DNA from: Oscillospiraceae bacterium
GTDB taxonomy: Bacteria; Bacillota; Clostridia; Oscillospirales; Oscillospiraceae
DNA: 32,301 bases
Assembly (NCBI GenBank): GCA_902789745.1
Contig: CADAPH010000022.1
Coordinates: forward strand, 1 to 32,301
Reading direction: 5' to 3'
Positions 1 to 8,604 of this stretch are shown in pieces. Below the pieces are notes generated by a model. The model had not been told where the DNA came from, made no database searches, and saw only the letters and a program-made list of their open reading frames with translations. Within the stretch, counting starts at the first letter, position 1. Every line of letters begins with the position of its first letter. A program made the position numbers and the translations under genes.

Positions 1-19
1 TCCATGCTTTTTTCACGAA

Positions 20-49
20 AATGAGCACACCGTTTCCGATGTGCTCATT
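20..49 (-). terminator. Candidate terminator after carB-dapF
   Basis: A 10-bp perfect stem (20-29 with 40-49, 10-nt loop) lies about 90 bp after the dapF stop codon. Read on the minus strand it is followed by TTTTCG, a short U-tract. This fits the end of the arginine transcript. The U-tract is short, so termination strength is uncertain. Confidence 0.5.
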
Positions 50-138
50 CCTCTGGAGACTTACCTCTTCGGCTATGCCTCTATCTTAATGACATTGTCC
101 AAACCGGACTGCGCCCACTTTTTTTACCTGTTTTTCCG

Positions 139-993
139 TCAATATCTGAAGCTGCCCTCGTAGACGACGCTTGCCCCGCCGGTGAGCAGGACGCGCGCGT
201 CGGTGTAGTTTACCGTGAGCTCGCCGCCGAGAAGGCTGACCTTCACGTCGCTGCCCTTGTCGCACAGGCCGTTTTCGCAGGCCGCGACCACCGCCGCGCA
301 GGCGCCGGTGCCGCAGGCGAGGGTCTCGCCGCTGCCGCGCTCCCAGACCCGCATACGCAGGGTGTGACGGTTGACCACGCGCACGAACTCGGTGTTCACC
401 CGCTCGGGGAACAGGGGGGCGCGCTCAAACTGCGGGCCGATGCGCTCCAGATCCAGACCGTCGATTTTATCGCAGAACACCACACAGTGCGGGTTGCCGA
501 CATTCACGCAGGTGATGCGGTATTCCTGTCCGCCGATCGTTACCGGGGAATCGACAATGGTCTCCCCGCCGAAAACCGCGGGGATTTCGCTTGCCCTCAG
601 CAGGGCCTTTCCCATGTCGACCTCCACGGAGCTCACCTCACCGTCGCGCAGGAAGAGGCGCAGGGACTTGACGCCGCTGCCGGTCTCGACCGTCATCTCC
701 TCTTTTCGGACAATGCCGCGGTCATAGACGTACTTCGCCACGCAGCGGATGTTGTTGCCCGCCATTTTCCCCTCGCTGCCGTCACGGTTAAAGGAGCGCA
801 TTTTCACGTCGGCGATGTCGGACTTCTCAATGAGCACGATGCCGTCGCTGCCGACGCCGGTGTGGGGGCGGCAGAGGTTGACGCACAGGGACTCCGGGCA
901 GGTTACGCATCCGTCGAAGTTCTCGATGAAGATATAGTCGTTGCCGCAGTCCTGCATCTTGGTGAAGCGGATGGTCTGGTGCTCGGTGCGCAT
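139..993 (-). other. dapF: DapF domain of the CarB-DapF fusion, first catalytic cysteine replaced
   Basis: Numbering from the internal Met at 993, the domain is 284 residues, a normal DapF length. The second catalytic Cys is present (C227 in ETLACGTGA). The position equal to Haemophilus Cys73 (in CGNGARC) reads MAGNNIRC, with Ala78 encoded by GCG at 760-762. An extra Cys16 sits in the KMQDCGND loop, next to the substrate-binding Asn of the family. The assignment to DapF is secure from the overall pattern. Whether it still races L,L- and meso-DAP by the two-thiol mechanism is open. Confidence 0.75.
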
Positions 994-2844
994 GGCGTTG
1001 ATGTCTACCAGCTCCGTGCTGCTCTCATGGAAGCGCGAGGCGATGATCTCCGCGAGAGCGCTGGCCGTGTCGAGGGAGGTCAGGCACGGGATGCCGAGCT
1101 GCATGGCGCGCCGGTGCAGGGCAATGTAATCGCCCATGGTGGCGTCTTTGACGGCGCCGGTGTAGACGATGTATCGGAGCTTTCCGCTCTCCATGAGGGA
1201 GGTGATCTCATCACTCTCGGCGGCGTTTGCGACGGAGACGACCGGGATGCCCAGCGAGGCGATGGCCGCCGCCGTGTCCGTCGTCGCGTAGAGCGTGAGC
1301 CCCAGCTCGTAAAAGCGCCGCGCGAGGCTCAATATCTCCTGGCTGTCCTCGTTCTCCACGCTCAGCAGGACGCCGTGCGGCCCCTCCACGCTGTCGGGGA
1401 GCCGGAAGCCCGCGGCTGTCAGGCCCTTGAACAGCGCTTCCGCCAGCGTGCGGCCTAATCCCAGCACCTCGCCCGTGGATTTCATCTCCGGGCCGAGGAT
1501 GGAATTTGCGTCCGAGAGCTTTTCAAACGAGAAGACCGGCACCTTGACCGCGTAGTAGGGCGGCGTGCGGTAAAGCCCCGTGCCGAAGCCGAGATCTCTG
1601 AGCCTTGCGCCCAGCATGATCTTCGACGCCAGATCCACCATCGGCACGTTCGTGACCTTGCTGATATAGGGCACCGTGCGGGAGGCACGGGGGTTGACCT
1701 CGATCACGTACAGCTCGTCCTGCCAGATGAGGTACTGGATGTTGACAAGCCCCTTCGTACCGAGGGCCAGGGCCAGCTTTTCCGAGACCTCCGTGATGCG
1801 GCGGAGGAATTTGTCGTTCAGGTTCCAGGGCGGGTAGACGGCGATGGAGTCGCCGCTGTGGACGCCCGCGCGCTCGATATGCTCCATGATGCCGGGGATC
1901 AGCACGTCCTCCCCGTCGGAGATCACATCCACCTCCAGCTCCGTGCCGGGCATGTACTTGTCCACCAGCACGGGGTTTTCGATGCCCTGGGCGAGAATGC
2001 CCGACATGTACTTTTCCGTGCTCTCGGCGTTTCGGGAGATGCACATGTTCTGCCCGCCGATGACATAGCTCGGCCGCAGGAGGACGGGATAGCCCAGCTC
2101 TTCGGCGGCCTGCAGCGCCTCATCAAGTGTAAGCACACCGCGCCCCTTCGGGCGGCGGATGCCGAACTGCTCCAGAAGCGCGTCAAAGCGGGCGCGGTCT
2201 TCGGCCACGTCGATGCTGTCCGCAGAGGTGCCGAGGATCTGTACGCCCTTGCCGTCGAGGAACTGGGTCAGCTTGATGGCGGTCTGTCCGCCGAAGGCCA
2301 CGACCACGCCCACGGGCTTTTCAAGCCGAACGATGTTCCACACGTCCTCTTTGCACAGCGGCTCGAAATACAGCCGGTCGGCGGTGTCGTAGTCGGTGGA
2401 GACGGTCTCGGGGTTGTTGTTCACGATGACCACGTCGTAGCCCAGCTCCCGCAGCGTCCAGACACAGTGGACCGAGGAATAGTCGAACTCGATGCCCTGG
2501 CCGATGCGGATGGGGCCGGAGCCGAGCACCATCACCACGGGCTTTCCCGAGCGGGGGAAGAGGCGGCTTTCGCATTCCGCGTCATAGCTTGAGTAGAAGT
2601 AAGGCGTCTCGGCGTCGAACTCCGCGCCGCAGGTGTCCACCATCTTGTAAGACATCCGCATGCCGGGGACGGAGGACGCGCCGGAGATGCGCATGATCGC
2701 CTCGTCCGGGTAGCCGAGGCGCTTGGCCTTTCGGTAGAGCGCGTCGGTCAGGCCGCCGGAGAGCTGATTTTCAAACTCCGCAAGCCCCCGCAGCTTGTAC
2801 AGGAACCAGCGGTCGATTTTGGTAATGTTAAAGATCTCGTCCAC
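139..2844 (-). CDS. carB-dapF: CarB C-terminal two thirds fused in frame to diaminopimelate epimerase (DapF)
   Basis: The coordinates run from the first Met of this frame, but the frame really continues from about 2877, where the carB 5' part shifts into it. Residues 1 to about 617 are the rest of carbamoyl phosphate synthase large subunit: the end of the oligomerisation region (ITKIDRWFL), the second ATP-grasp half ([40 protein letters not shown]) and a C-terminal MGS-like allosteric domain. From Met618 (codon at 991-993) a full 284-residue DapF follows without a stop ([36 protein letters not shown]). CarB makes carbamoyl phosphate for citrulline and pyrimidines; DapF makes meso-DAP for peptidoglycan and lysine. 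No strong ribosome site precedes Met618, which favours a real fusion. The canonical first catalytic Cys of DapF is Ala here (see findings). Confidence 0.85.
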   Translation of the reverse strand: MDEIFNITKIDRWFLYKLRGLAEFENQLSGGLTDALYRKAKRLGYPDEAIMRISGASSVPGMRMSYKMVDTCGAEFDAETPYFYSSYDAECESRLFPRSGKPVVMVLGSGPIRIGQGIEFDYSSVHCVWTLRELGYDVVIVNNNPETVSTDYDTADRLYFEPLCKEDVWNIVRLEKPVGVVVAFGGQTAIKLTQFLDGKGVQILGTSADSIDVAEDRARFDALLEQFGIRRPKGRGVLTLDEALQAAEELGYPVLLRPSYVIGGQNMCISRNAESTEKYMSGILAQGIENPVLVDKYMPGTELEVDVISDGEDVLIPGIMEHIERAGVHSGDSIAVYPPWNLNDKFLRRITEVSEKLALALGTKGLVNIQYLIWQDELYVIEVNPRASRTVPYISKVTNVPMVDLASKIMLGARLRDLGFGTGLYRTPPYYAVKVPVFSFEKLSDANSILGPEMKSTGEVLGLGRTLAEALFKGLTAAGFRLPDSVEGPHGVLLSVENEDSQEILSLARRFYELGLTLYATTDTAAAIASLGIPVVSVANAAESDEITSLMESGKLRYIVYTGAVKDATMGDYIALHRRAMQLGIPCLTSLDTASALAEIIASRFHESSTELVDINAMRTEHQTIRFTKMQDCGNDYIFIENFDGCVTCPESLCVNLCRPHTGVGSDGIVLIEKSDIADVKMRSFNRDGSEGKMAGNNIRCVAKYVYDRGIVRKEEMTVETGSGVKSLRLFLRDGEVSSVEVDMGKALLRASEIPAVFGGETIVDSPVTIGGQEYRITCVNVGNPHCVVFCDKIDGLDLERIGPQFERAPLFPERVNTEFVRVVNRHTLRMRVWERGSGETLACGTGACAAVVAACENGLCDKGSDVKVSLLGGELTVNYTDARVLLTGGASVVYEGSFRY

Positions 2845-4139
2845 GCTGACGCCGGATTTGAGCGCCTCGAAGACGGTAGGCGTTCGCGGATCGGCGCGTC
2901 CGAGAGGGGCGCGGCGTTGAGCGTATCCAGTCCCAGCTCCGCCCCGCGTACGGCCTTCATGAGCGCCATCTCAAACGAGGGCGCGATGGCCATGACCTCG
3001 CCGGTCGCTTTCATCTGGGTGCCGAGCCTGCGGCTGGCCCCGGCGAATTTCTCAAAGGGCCACTTGGGGAACTTGACCACCACATAGTCCACGGTCGGCT
3101 CGAAGCAGGCGCAGGTCTTGCCGGTGATGTCGTTCTTGATCTCGTCCAGGGTATAGCCGAGGGCAATGCGGGTGGAAATCTTCGCAATCGGGTAGCCGGT
3201 GGCCTTGGACGCCAGCGCCGAGGAACGGCTCACGCGGGGGTTGACCTCGATCACTGCGTACTCAAAGCTGTCAGGATTTAAGGCAAACTGCACGTTGCAG
3301 CCGCCCTCGATGCCGATGGCGCTCACGATGTTGAGAGCCGCCGAGCGCAGCATCTGGTATTCCCTGTCCGCCAGCGTCAGCGCCGGGGCGACGACGATGG
3401 AGTCGCCGGTGTGGACGCCCACGGGGTCGACGTTCTCCATGGAGCAGACGGCGATCACATTGCCGGCTGCGTCCCGCATGGTCTCAAATTCGATCTCCTT
3501 CCAGCCGGAGACGCATTTTTCGATGAGTACCTGCGTAATGGGCGAGAGGTCGAGGCCCTGGCGGGCGATCTGCGAGAGCTCGTCCTGATTCTGGGCGATG
3601 CCGCCGCCCGAGCCGCCGAGGGTGTAGGCCGGGCGCACGATGACGGGGTAACCGATCTCGTCCGCGATTTTGAGACAGCTCTCCACATCCTCCGCGGTGG
3701 CGGAGGGGATGACGGGCTGGCCCATTTCGGCCAGGGTCTCGCGGAAGCGCTCGCGATCCTCGGCGCGCTCGATGGCGTCGATGCCGGAGCCCAGGAGCTT
3801 CACGCCGTACTTTTCCAGCGTCCCGTCCCTGGTCAGCTGCATGGCGAGGGTCAGACCCGTCTGCCCGCCGAGTCCGGCAAGGAGCCCGTCGGGCTTTTCC
3901 AGGGCGATGATGCGCCGCAGGGTCTGGGTGGTCAGCGGCTCGAGATAGATCGCGTCGGCGAGATGCTTGTCGGTCATGATGGTGGCGGGGTTGGAGTTGA
4001 CCAGTACGGTCTTGATCCCTTCCTGCCGCAGCACGCGGCAGGCCTGGGCGCCGGCGTAGTCAAACTCCGCCGCCTGACCGATCACGATGGGGCCGGAGCC
4101 GATGACCAGAACCTTGCGAATCTTTGGATTTTTAGGCAT
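2748..4139 (-). pseudogene. carB: Carbamoyl phosphate synthase large subunit, N-terminal part, frameshifted
   Basis: The ATG at 4139 overlaps the last 8 bases of carA (ATGCCTAA), the usual translational coupling of the two subunits. The first ~420 residues are the N-terminal CPSase half: [14 protein letters not shown], the ATP-grasp glycine loop [11 protein letters not shown], and [15 protein letters not shown]; this half phosphorylates bicarbonate. After RERLP the frame runs into about 40 unrelated residues and a stop at 2748. The expected continuation ([20 protein letters not shown]) is in the next frame, so one base is missing in about 2875-2880 (ggtagg on the plus strand). With one base restored CarB would be about 1,050 residues, the normal length, followed by DapF. 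There is no slippery run at the site, so programmed shifting is unlikely; a sequencing or assembly error or a true null mutation are the options. Confidence 0.85.
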
Positions 4140-5082
4140 CGTCCTCGCCTCCCATCATCGAAACAAAGCGGTCGAACAGAAAGCCCGTGTCGTGCGGGCC
4201 TGCGCTGGCCTCGGGGTGAAACTGCTGGCTGGTGATGAAGCAGCGCCCGGTTTTGAGATCCTTCACCGGCTGATTGGCCCCCCGGTGGCCGTACTTGAGC
4301 TTGACGGTCTCCCCGCCGAGGGCGAGGGCCGCAAGCTGGTGGCCCAGGCAGATCCCGAAGACGGGCAGCTTCCCCATGAGCTTTTTAAGCTGTTCGATCT
4401 CATAGACGTTCTCCTTCGGATCGCCGGGGCCGTTGGAGAGCATGAGGCCGTCGGGATGCAGCGCCAGCACGTCCTCCGCCGGGGTATCGTGCGGCAGCTC
4501 CGTCACGCGGCAGCCGCGCATTTGCAGATTTTCGACGATGTGGTGCTTCGCGCCGTAGTCCATGAGGGCGACGTGGTATCTTTCTTTCCCCTCGGCGGGG
4601 AAGCTCTGAGGCGTTTTGCAGCTCGCCTCCGCGACCACGCCGCGCACCTGATAGCTCCGCAGCGGTGTAAGGTCGGCGGGGGGCTCGTCGCAGATCACGG
4701 CGTTCATCACGCCCTCCTCCCTGAGAATGCGGGTGAGGCAGCGGGTATCGACCCCCGCGATACCGGGGATGTTGTGCTCTTTTAAAAAGTGGTCGAGCGG
4801 GTATTCGCTGCGGAAGTTGGATGGGGTGCCGCACAGCTCGCGCACGACGTAGCCCTTCGCGCGGCATTCGCCCTCAAAATCCGCGGGGATGACCCCGTAG
4901 TTGCCGATGAGGGGGAAGGTGTGCAGGATGATCTGCCCCGCATAGCTGGGGTCGGTCAGGGTTTCAAGATAGCCGGTCATGCCGGTGGTGAACACCAGCT
5001 CGCCCAGGCCCTCGCCCTCCGCGCCGATGCGGACGCCCTCGAAGGCGCGCCCATCGGACAGTACAAGATAAGCTTTCTTCAT
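4132..5082 (-). CDS. carA: Carbamoyl phosphate synthase small (glutaminase) subunit, with internal deletion
   Basis: This subunit hydrolyses glutamine and passes ammonia to CarB. The N-terminal CarA domain (residues 1-150; [24 protein letters not shown]) is followed by a class I glutamine amidotransferase domain: SNGPGDP, nucleophile Cys245 in GICLGHQ, and His289/Glu291 in FHPEA. The protein has 316 residues against about 360 usual. The missing part is a single block of about 40 residues: FITSQ (to residue 286) joins directly to QFHPEAS, skipping the conserved segment that begins NHGFAV or HGYAV in relatives and holds the DGT-x-EGI strand. The triad remains, but the core sheet would lack strands, so activity is doubtful. 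The start follows the argF stop by 6 bp with only a weak GAGAG ribosome site, suggesting coupling. Confidence 0.9.
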   Translation of the reverse strand: MKKAYLVLSDGRAFEGVRIGAEGEGLGELVFTTGMTGYLETLTDPSYAGQIILHTFPLIGNYGVIPADFEGECRAKGYVVRELCGTPSNFRSEYPLDHFLKEHNIPGIAGVDTRCLTRILREEGVMNAVICDEPPADLTPLRSYQVRGVVAEASCKTPQSFPAEGKERYHVALMDYGAKHHIVENLQMRGCRVTELPHDTPAEDVLALHPDGLMLSNGPGDPKENVYEIEQLKKLMGKLPVFGICLGHQLAALALGGETVKLKYGHRGANQPVKDLKTGRCFITSQQFHPEASAGPHDTGFLFDRFVSMMGGEDDA

Positions 5083-5088
5083 CGTCTC

Positions 5089-6072
5089 TCAAAGCGTCGC
5101 GGCCATGACCGCCTTGATCGTGTGCATGCGGTTCTCGGCCTCGTCAAATACCAGGGACTGCGGCCCCTCAAAGACCTCGTCCGTCACTTCCATTTCGGTT
5201 CGTCCGAATTTTTCGCCCATCTCCTTGCCGATCCCGGTTTTGAGATCGTGGAAGGCGGGCAGACAGTGGAGAAAGACCGCCTGTTCTCCCGCAGCGTCCA
5301 TGAGGCGCTGATTGACCTGATAGGGGGCGAGGGCCGCGATGCGCTCTGCCCAGACCTCTGTCGGCTCGCCCATGGAGACCCAGACGTCGGTATACAGGAC
5401 ATGCGCGCCCTGCACGGCCTTCATCGGGTCGGTCTCAAATTCCAGCGCCGCGCCGGTCTCCTTTGCAATCGCCTTGCACGTTTCGACCAGCGCGGGAGCG
5501 GGGAAATATTCCTCCGGCGCGCAGGCCACGAAGTGCATCCCCATCTTCGCGCAGCCGACCATCAGCGAATCGCCCATGTTATAGCGCGCATCGCCGAGGT
5601 AGACGAGCTTGACGCCCCTGAGCGTTCCGAAATGCTCCCGGATCGTCAGCAGATCCGCCAAAATCTGGGTCGGGTGAAACTCGTTGGTCAGCCCGTTCCA
5701 GACCGGGACGGAGGCGTATTTCGCCAGCTCCTCGACGATCGCCTGCCCGAAGCCGCGGTACTCGATCCCGTCGAACATGCGGGAGAGGACGCGGGCGGTG
5801 TCGGCAATGCTCTCCTTCTTCCCGATCTGCGAGCCCGTGGGGTCAAGATAGGTCGCGCCCATGCCGAGATCGCGCGCCGCCACCTCAAAGGCGCAGCGCG
5901 TGCGGGTGCTGGTCTTCTCAAAGATCAGGGCGACATTTTTCCCCTCGTGCAGCTTATGCGGAATCCCCGCCTTTTTCTTCGCCTTGAGCTCGGCCGCGAG
6001 ATCGAGAAGCCCCGTGATCTCCTCCGGGGTGAAATCCAGCAGCGTTAAAAAATCTCTGCCTTGTAAGTTCAT
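5089..6072 (-). CDS. argF: Ornithine carbamoyltransferase
   Basis: Transfers the carbamoyl group from carbamoyl phosphate to ornithine, giving citrulline, in the cytoplasm. The 327-residue product is of normal length. It has the carbamoyl phosphate loop STRTR (55-59), HPTQ (133-136), the ornithine loop with VSMGE (232-236) and HCLPA (269-273). I chose the ATG at 6072, preceded by AAAGGAG about 8 bp away; an ATG 60 bp further upstream would add residues that fall inside the palindromic repeat and lacks support. It sits directly upstream of carA, which makes its co-substrate, and downstream of the ABC importer ATPase, from which a 163-bp repeat separates it. Whether it is anabolic ArgF or catabolic ArcB cannot be told from sequence alone; argG, argH and carAB nearby argue for ArgF. 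Confidence 0.95.
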   Translation of the reverse strand: MNLQGRDFLTLLDFTPEEITGLLDLAAELKAKKKAGIPHKLHEGKNVALIFEKTSTRTRCAFEVAARDLGMGATYLDPTGSQIGKKESIADTARVLSRMFDGIEYRGFGQAIVEELAKYASVPVWNGLTNEFHPTQILADLLTIREHFGTLRGVKLVYLGDARYNMGDSLMVGCAKMGMHFVACAPEEYFPAPALVETCKAIAKETGAALEFETDPMKAVQGAHVLYTDVWVSMGEPTEVWAERIAALAPYQVNQRLMDAAGEQAVFLHCLPAFHDLKTGIGKEMGEKFGRTEMEVTDEVFEGPQSLVFDEAENRMHTIKAVMAATL

Positions 6073-6090
6073 GGTCAGCGCTCCTTTCTC

Positions 6091-6253
6091 GGCTCCCTCC
6101 TTGAGGGAGCTGTCACGGCGCGTCCCCCGCAAGCGCCGTGACTGAGGGAGTCAACGTCCGTCTCTTTTGAGCGCTCAAAAAAGGGGACGTTGACTCCTTC
6201 CGTCATCCGGCTTGCGGGGGACGCCGGATGCCACCTCCCTCAGAGAGGGAGGC
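6091..6253. repeat. Palindromic repeat family A, long copy
   Basis: A 163-bp imperfect palindrome. Each arm holds its own hairpins: CTCCCT/AGGGAG pairs at the outer end, and a stem around CGTCCCCCGCAAG. The centre is a perfect 16-bp palindrome (TTTTGAGCGCTCAAAA). The right 50 bp reappear with one mismatch at 30368-30417. It begins 10 bp after the stop codon of the ABC ATPase and fills the gap to argF. It carries no reading frame. It may act as an mRNA 3' hairpin or be a non-autonomous mobile element; the sequence does not decide. Confidence 0.85.
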
Positions 6254-6263
6254 ATATCGAATT

Positions 6264-7007
6264 TTACAGCACCTTGGACAAAAAGCTCTTGAGCCGGTCG
6301 CTCTGCGGGTGGTCAAAGATTTGCTCCGGTGTTCCCTGCTCGACGATGACGCCCTCGTCCATGAACAGGACGCGGTCGGCGACCTCGCGGGCAAAGCCCA
6401 TCTCATGCGTGACCACGACCATTGTCATGCCCACCTTCGCCAGCTCCTTCATGACATCCAGCACCTCGCCCACCATCTCGGGGTCAAGGGCGGAGGTCGG
6501 TTCGTCAAAAAGCATGACGTCCGGCTCCATGCACAGGGCGCGGACGATGGCGATACGCTGCTTCTGACCGCCGGAGAGCTGGGAGGGGTAGGCGTCCGCC
6601 CTGTCGGCGAGACCCACGCGTTCCAAAAGCTCCATGGCCTTGGCGTTGGCGTCCTTCTGGCTCTTTTTCAGGAGCTCCGTCGGGCCGAGGGTCAGGTTCC
6701 GCAGCACCGTCATGTGCGGGAAGAGGTTAAAGTGCTGGAAGACCATGCCCATGCGGCGGCGGCAGAGATTGATGTTGATGTGCGGGGCGGTGATGTCGGT
6801 GCCCTCAAAGATGACCGTGCCTCCCGTCGGGCGCTCCAGCAGGTTCAGGCAGCGCAGGAAGGTGGACTTGCCGGAGCCGGAGGGGCCGATGACGACCAGG
6901 ACCTCGCTCCTGCGGATATCGACATTGACGCCGTTGAGCGCTTGAACCTCGCCGGCGTTGAAGTGCTTTTCCAGGTTCCTTGTGGAGATGATGAAATCAT
7001 CTTTCAC
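6264..7007 (-). CDS. Polar amino acid ABC transporter, ATP-binding protein (GlnQ/HisP type)
   Basis: The cytoplasmic motor of the amino acid importer encoded with the two upstream genes. 247 residues, the usual length. Walker [10 protein letters not shown] (41-49), Q-loop VFQHFNLFP (89-97), signature LSGGQKQR (144-151), Walker [15 protein letters not shown] (164-177) and the switch His in VVTHEMGF are all present. After the signature it reads RIAIVRAL, where IAIARAL is usual; this is conservative. The start codon lies inside the 3' end of the permease gene (11-bp overlap) with GAGGAG 10 bp upstream, so translation is likely coupled. Closest families are the arginine/glutamine/histidine importers; the exact substrate is not readable. 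Location in an arginine block suggests arginine, ornithine, citrulline or an acylated form. Confidence 0.93.
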   Translation of the reverse strand: MKDDFIISTRNLEKHFNAGEVQALNGVNVDIRRSEVLVVIGPSGSGKSTFLRCLNLLERPTGGTVIFEGTDITAPHININLCRRRMGMVFQHFNLFPHMTVLRNLTLGPTELLKKSQKDANAKAMELLERVGLADRADAYPSQLSGGQKQRIAIVRALCMEPDVMLFDEPTSALDPEMVGEVLDVMKELAKVGMTMVVVTHEMGFAREVADRVLFMDEGVIVEQGTPEQIFDHPQSDRLKSFLSKVL

Positions 7008-7725
7008 TGCTCCTCAGCCTCCTTTCCAGTTTGCCGATCAGCCAGGTAAAGAACATGACCAGCGCAAGATAGATCAGCGCCACCGCGATAAGGGGCATGA
7101 ACGCCGAGAAGGTGCGGCCGCGGATCACGTCGCCGCCCTTGGTCAGATCCATCAGGCCGATGTAGCCGCTGACCGCCGTCTCCTTCAGCAGGGCGATAAA
7201 CTCGTTGGCCAGCGCGGGAAGCACATTCTTGAAGGCCTGGGGGATGATGATGAAGCGCATCGTCTGGAAATAGTTGAAGCCGAGGCTTCTGCCTGCTTCA
7301 AACTGTCCGCCGTCGATGCTCATGATGCCGCCGCGGATGATCTCCGTGATGTAGGCGCCGGAGTTGATGCCGAACACCATGGAGGCGACAAACACCGTGT
7401 TCGTCGTGGAGACAAAGATGACAAAGTAGCCGATCAGCAGCTGCACCACGACAGGCGTGCCGCGGATGACCGTCAGATATATCCGGCAGATCGTGTTGAG
7501 AATGGTCATCAGCGTTTTGCCGAGACCGGGTCTCATTTCGTCCTTCATCTTGTCGTAGGAGGAGCGGATCATCGCGACCACGACGCCGATGATGATGCCG
7601 ATCAGCAGCGCGAAGAACGTGACTTTGAGCGTGACCCAAAGACCGTTTGTAATGTACTTCCACCTTGCGCCCTCAATGAAGTTGAAGATAAAGCTCTCTT
7701 TGAGCTTTGCAAAGGCCTCAGCCAT
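6997..7725 (-). CDS. Polar amino acid ABC transporter, permease (HisM/GlnP type)
   Basis: 242-residue inner-membrane channel subunit. Hydrophobic segments lie around residues 28-52, 75-100, 105-130, 165-185 and 210-235. The coupling loop that contacts the ATPase is the EAA motif at 143-170 ([12 protein letters not shown] ... [11 protein letters not shown]). RGTPVVVQL near residue 88 is typical of this family, which usually works as a homodimer when only one permease gene is present, as here. GGAGG lies 8 bp before the start. A strong stem-loop sits between this gene and the binding-protein gene upstream, a layout that lets the binding protein be made in excess. Confidence 0.93.
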   Translation of the reverse strand: MAEAFAKLKESFIFNFIEGARWKYITNGLWVTLKVTFFALLIGIIIGVVVAMIRSSYDKMKDEMRPGLGKTLMTILNTICRIYLTVIRGTPVVVQLLIGYFVIFVSTTNTVFVASMVFGINSGAYITEIIRGGIMSIDGGQFEAGRSLGFNYFQTMRFIIIPQAFKNVLPALANEFIALLKETAVSGYIGLMDLTKGGDVIRGRTFSAFMPLIAVALIYLALVMFFTWLIGKLERRLRSSER

Positions 7726-7752
7726 GAAGGTTACCTCCGAATATCAGAAATC

Positions 7753-7777
7753 CCGGGGATGCCGCAGGCATCCCCGG
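7753..7777 (-). terminator. Stem-loop between binding protein and permease genes
   Basis: A perfect 11-bp GC-rich stem (7753-7763 with 7767-7777) with a 3-nt loop, 27 bp after the binding-protein stop. Read on the minus strand the following bases are GGATTTC, a poor U-tract. It is therefore better seen as a partial terminator or a 3' mRNA-protecting hairpin than as a full stop. Confidence 0.6.
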
Positions 7778-7804
7778 TTTGCGTTTAATCAGGGATCAGG
7801 TCGA

Positions 7805-8551
7805 TTACTCGGCCTTGATGTAGGTGTCAACGATCTTCTGGACGGTGCCGTCCTTCAGCAGCTCCTCAAGAGCGCCGTTGACCTCGTTGTACAGGGCCTC
7901 GTTGTCGTAGCTCATCTCAAAGCCGTACTCTTCCTCAGCGTACACGGTGGGGAGGATCTTCAGGCCCTTGTTCTGGGCGACGAAGGTCTCGGCGGGGCTG
8001 TTGTCGATGATGACGGCGTCGCACTTGCCGGTGATCAGGGCCTGGACGGCGTCAGCGCCCTTGTTGAAGCGGGCCATATGATCCTCGCCGAAGTCGTCGG
8101 TGGCATAGATGTCGCCGGTGGTATCCTGCTGCACGCCGATCTTGATCTTGGCGCCGTGGAGGTCGTCAATCGTGGCGATGGGGGAATCCTCTTTCACGAT
8201 GATGGACTGGATGCCGGTGGAGTAGCTGGTGGTGAAGTGGACGCTCTTGGCGCGCTCCTCAGTGATGGTGATGGCGCCGAAGCCGACGTCAACCTTGCCG
8301 GTGGCAACGGCGGTGATGATGGAGCCAAACTCCATATCGCTCAGTTCCATTGTGTAGCCGAGCTTGTCGCAGATGGCCTGCATGATGTCGACGTCAATGC
8401 CGACGGTTTTCTCGTCTTCGTAGTACTCATAGGGAGGGAACGCGACATTGGTGGCAACCTTGAGAACCTTGGCGTCCGCGGCAAAGGCGGAGGCGCTGAT
8501 GCACGCCGCAAAGAGCAGCACGCAGAGAATGAGGGAAATCATTTTTTTCAT
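7805..8551 (-). CDS. Polar amino acid ABC transporter, substrate-binding protein
   Basis: Extracellular receptor of the importer. 248 residues with a signal peptide (MKKMISLILCVLLFAAC...). It could be cut by signal peptidase I after ASAFA or, less typically, lipidated at Cys17 (LLFAAC is an imperfect lipobox with Phe at -3). The mature part is a family 3 (PBPb/SBP_bac_3) domain: NVAFPPYEYY, GIDVDIMQAI, DVGFGAITITEER, and AVIIDNSPAETFV, where an acidic residue late in the domain usually binds the ligand amino group. AAAGGAG lies 9 bp before the start. It follows the M20D amidohydrolase gene by about 50 bp and precedes the permease. Ligand specificity is not determined by the sequence; gene context suggests an arginine-pathway amino acid. 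Confidence 0.93.
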   Translation of the reverse strand: MKKMISLILCVLLFAACISASAFAADAKVLKVATNVAFPPYEYYEDEKTVGIDVDIMQAICDKLGYTMELSDMEFGSIITAVATGKVDVGFGAITITEERAKSVHFTTSYSTGIQSIIVKEDSPIATIDDLHGAKIKIGVQQDTTGDIYATDDFGEDHMARFNKGADAVQALITGKCDAVIIDNSPAETFVAQNKGLKILPTVYAEEEYGFEMSYDNEALYNEVNGALEELLKDGTVQKIVDTYIKAE

Positions 8552-8604
8552 TTTTATAGTCTCCTTTTCAAAATATGGGATTTATATTCATTTGCAGAGC
8601 AAAT

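Noticed and set aside
364..1458. Long plus-strand open frames opposite carB-dapF
   Set aside because: They are antisense shadows of a GC-rich gene; their residues (His/Asp/Val/Arg-rich) match no family, and no ribosome site is present.
2870..2885. Programmed ribosomal frameshift in carB
   Set aside because: No slippery heptamer, stop-codon stall or downstream pseudoknot is evident, and CarB families are not known for it.
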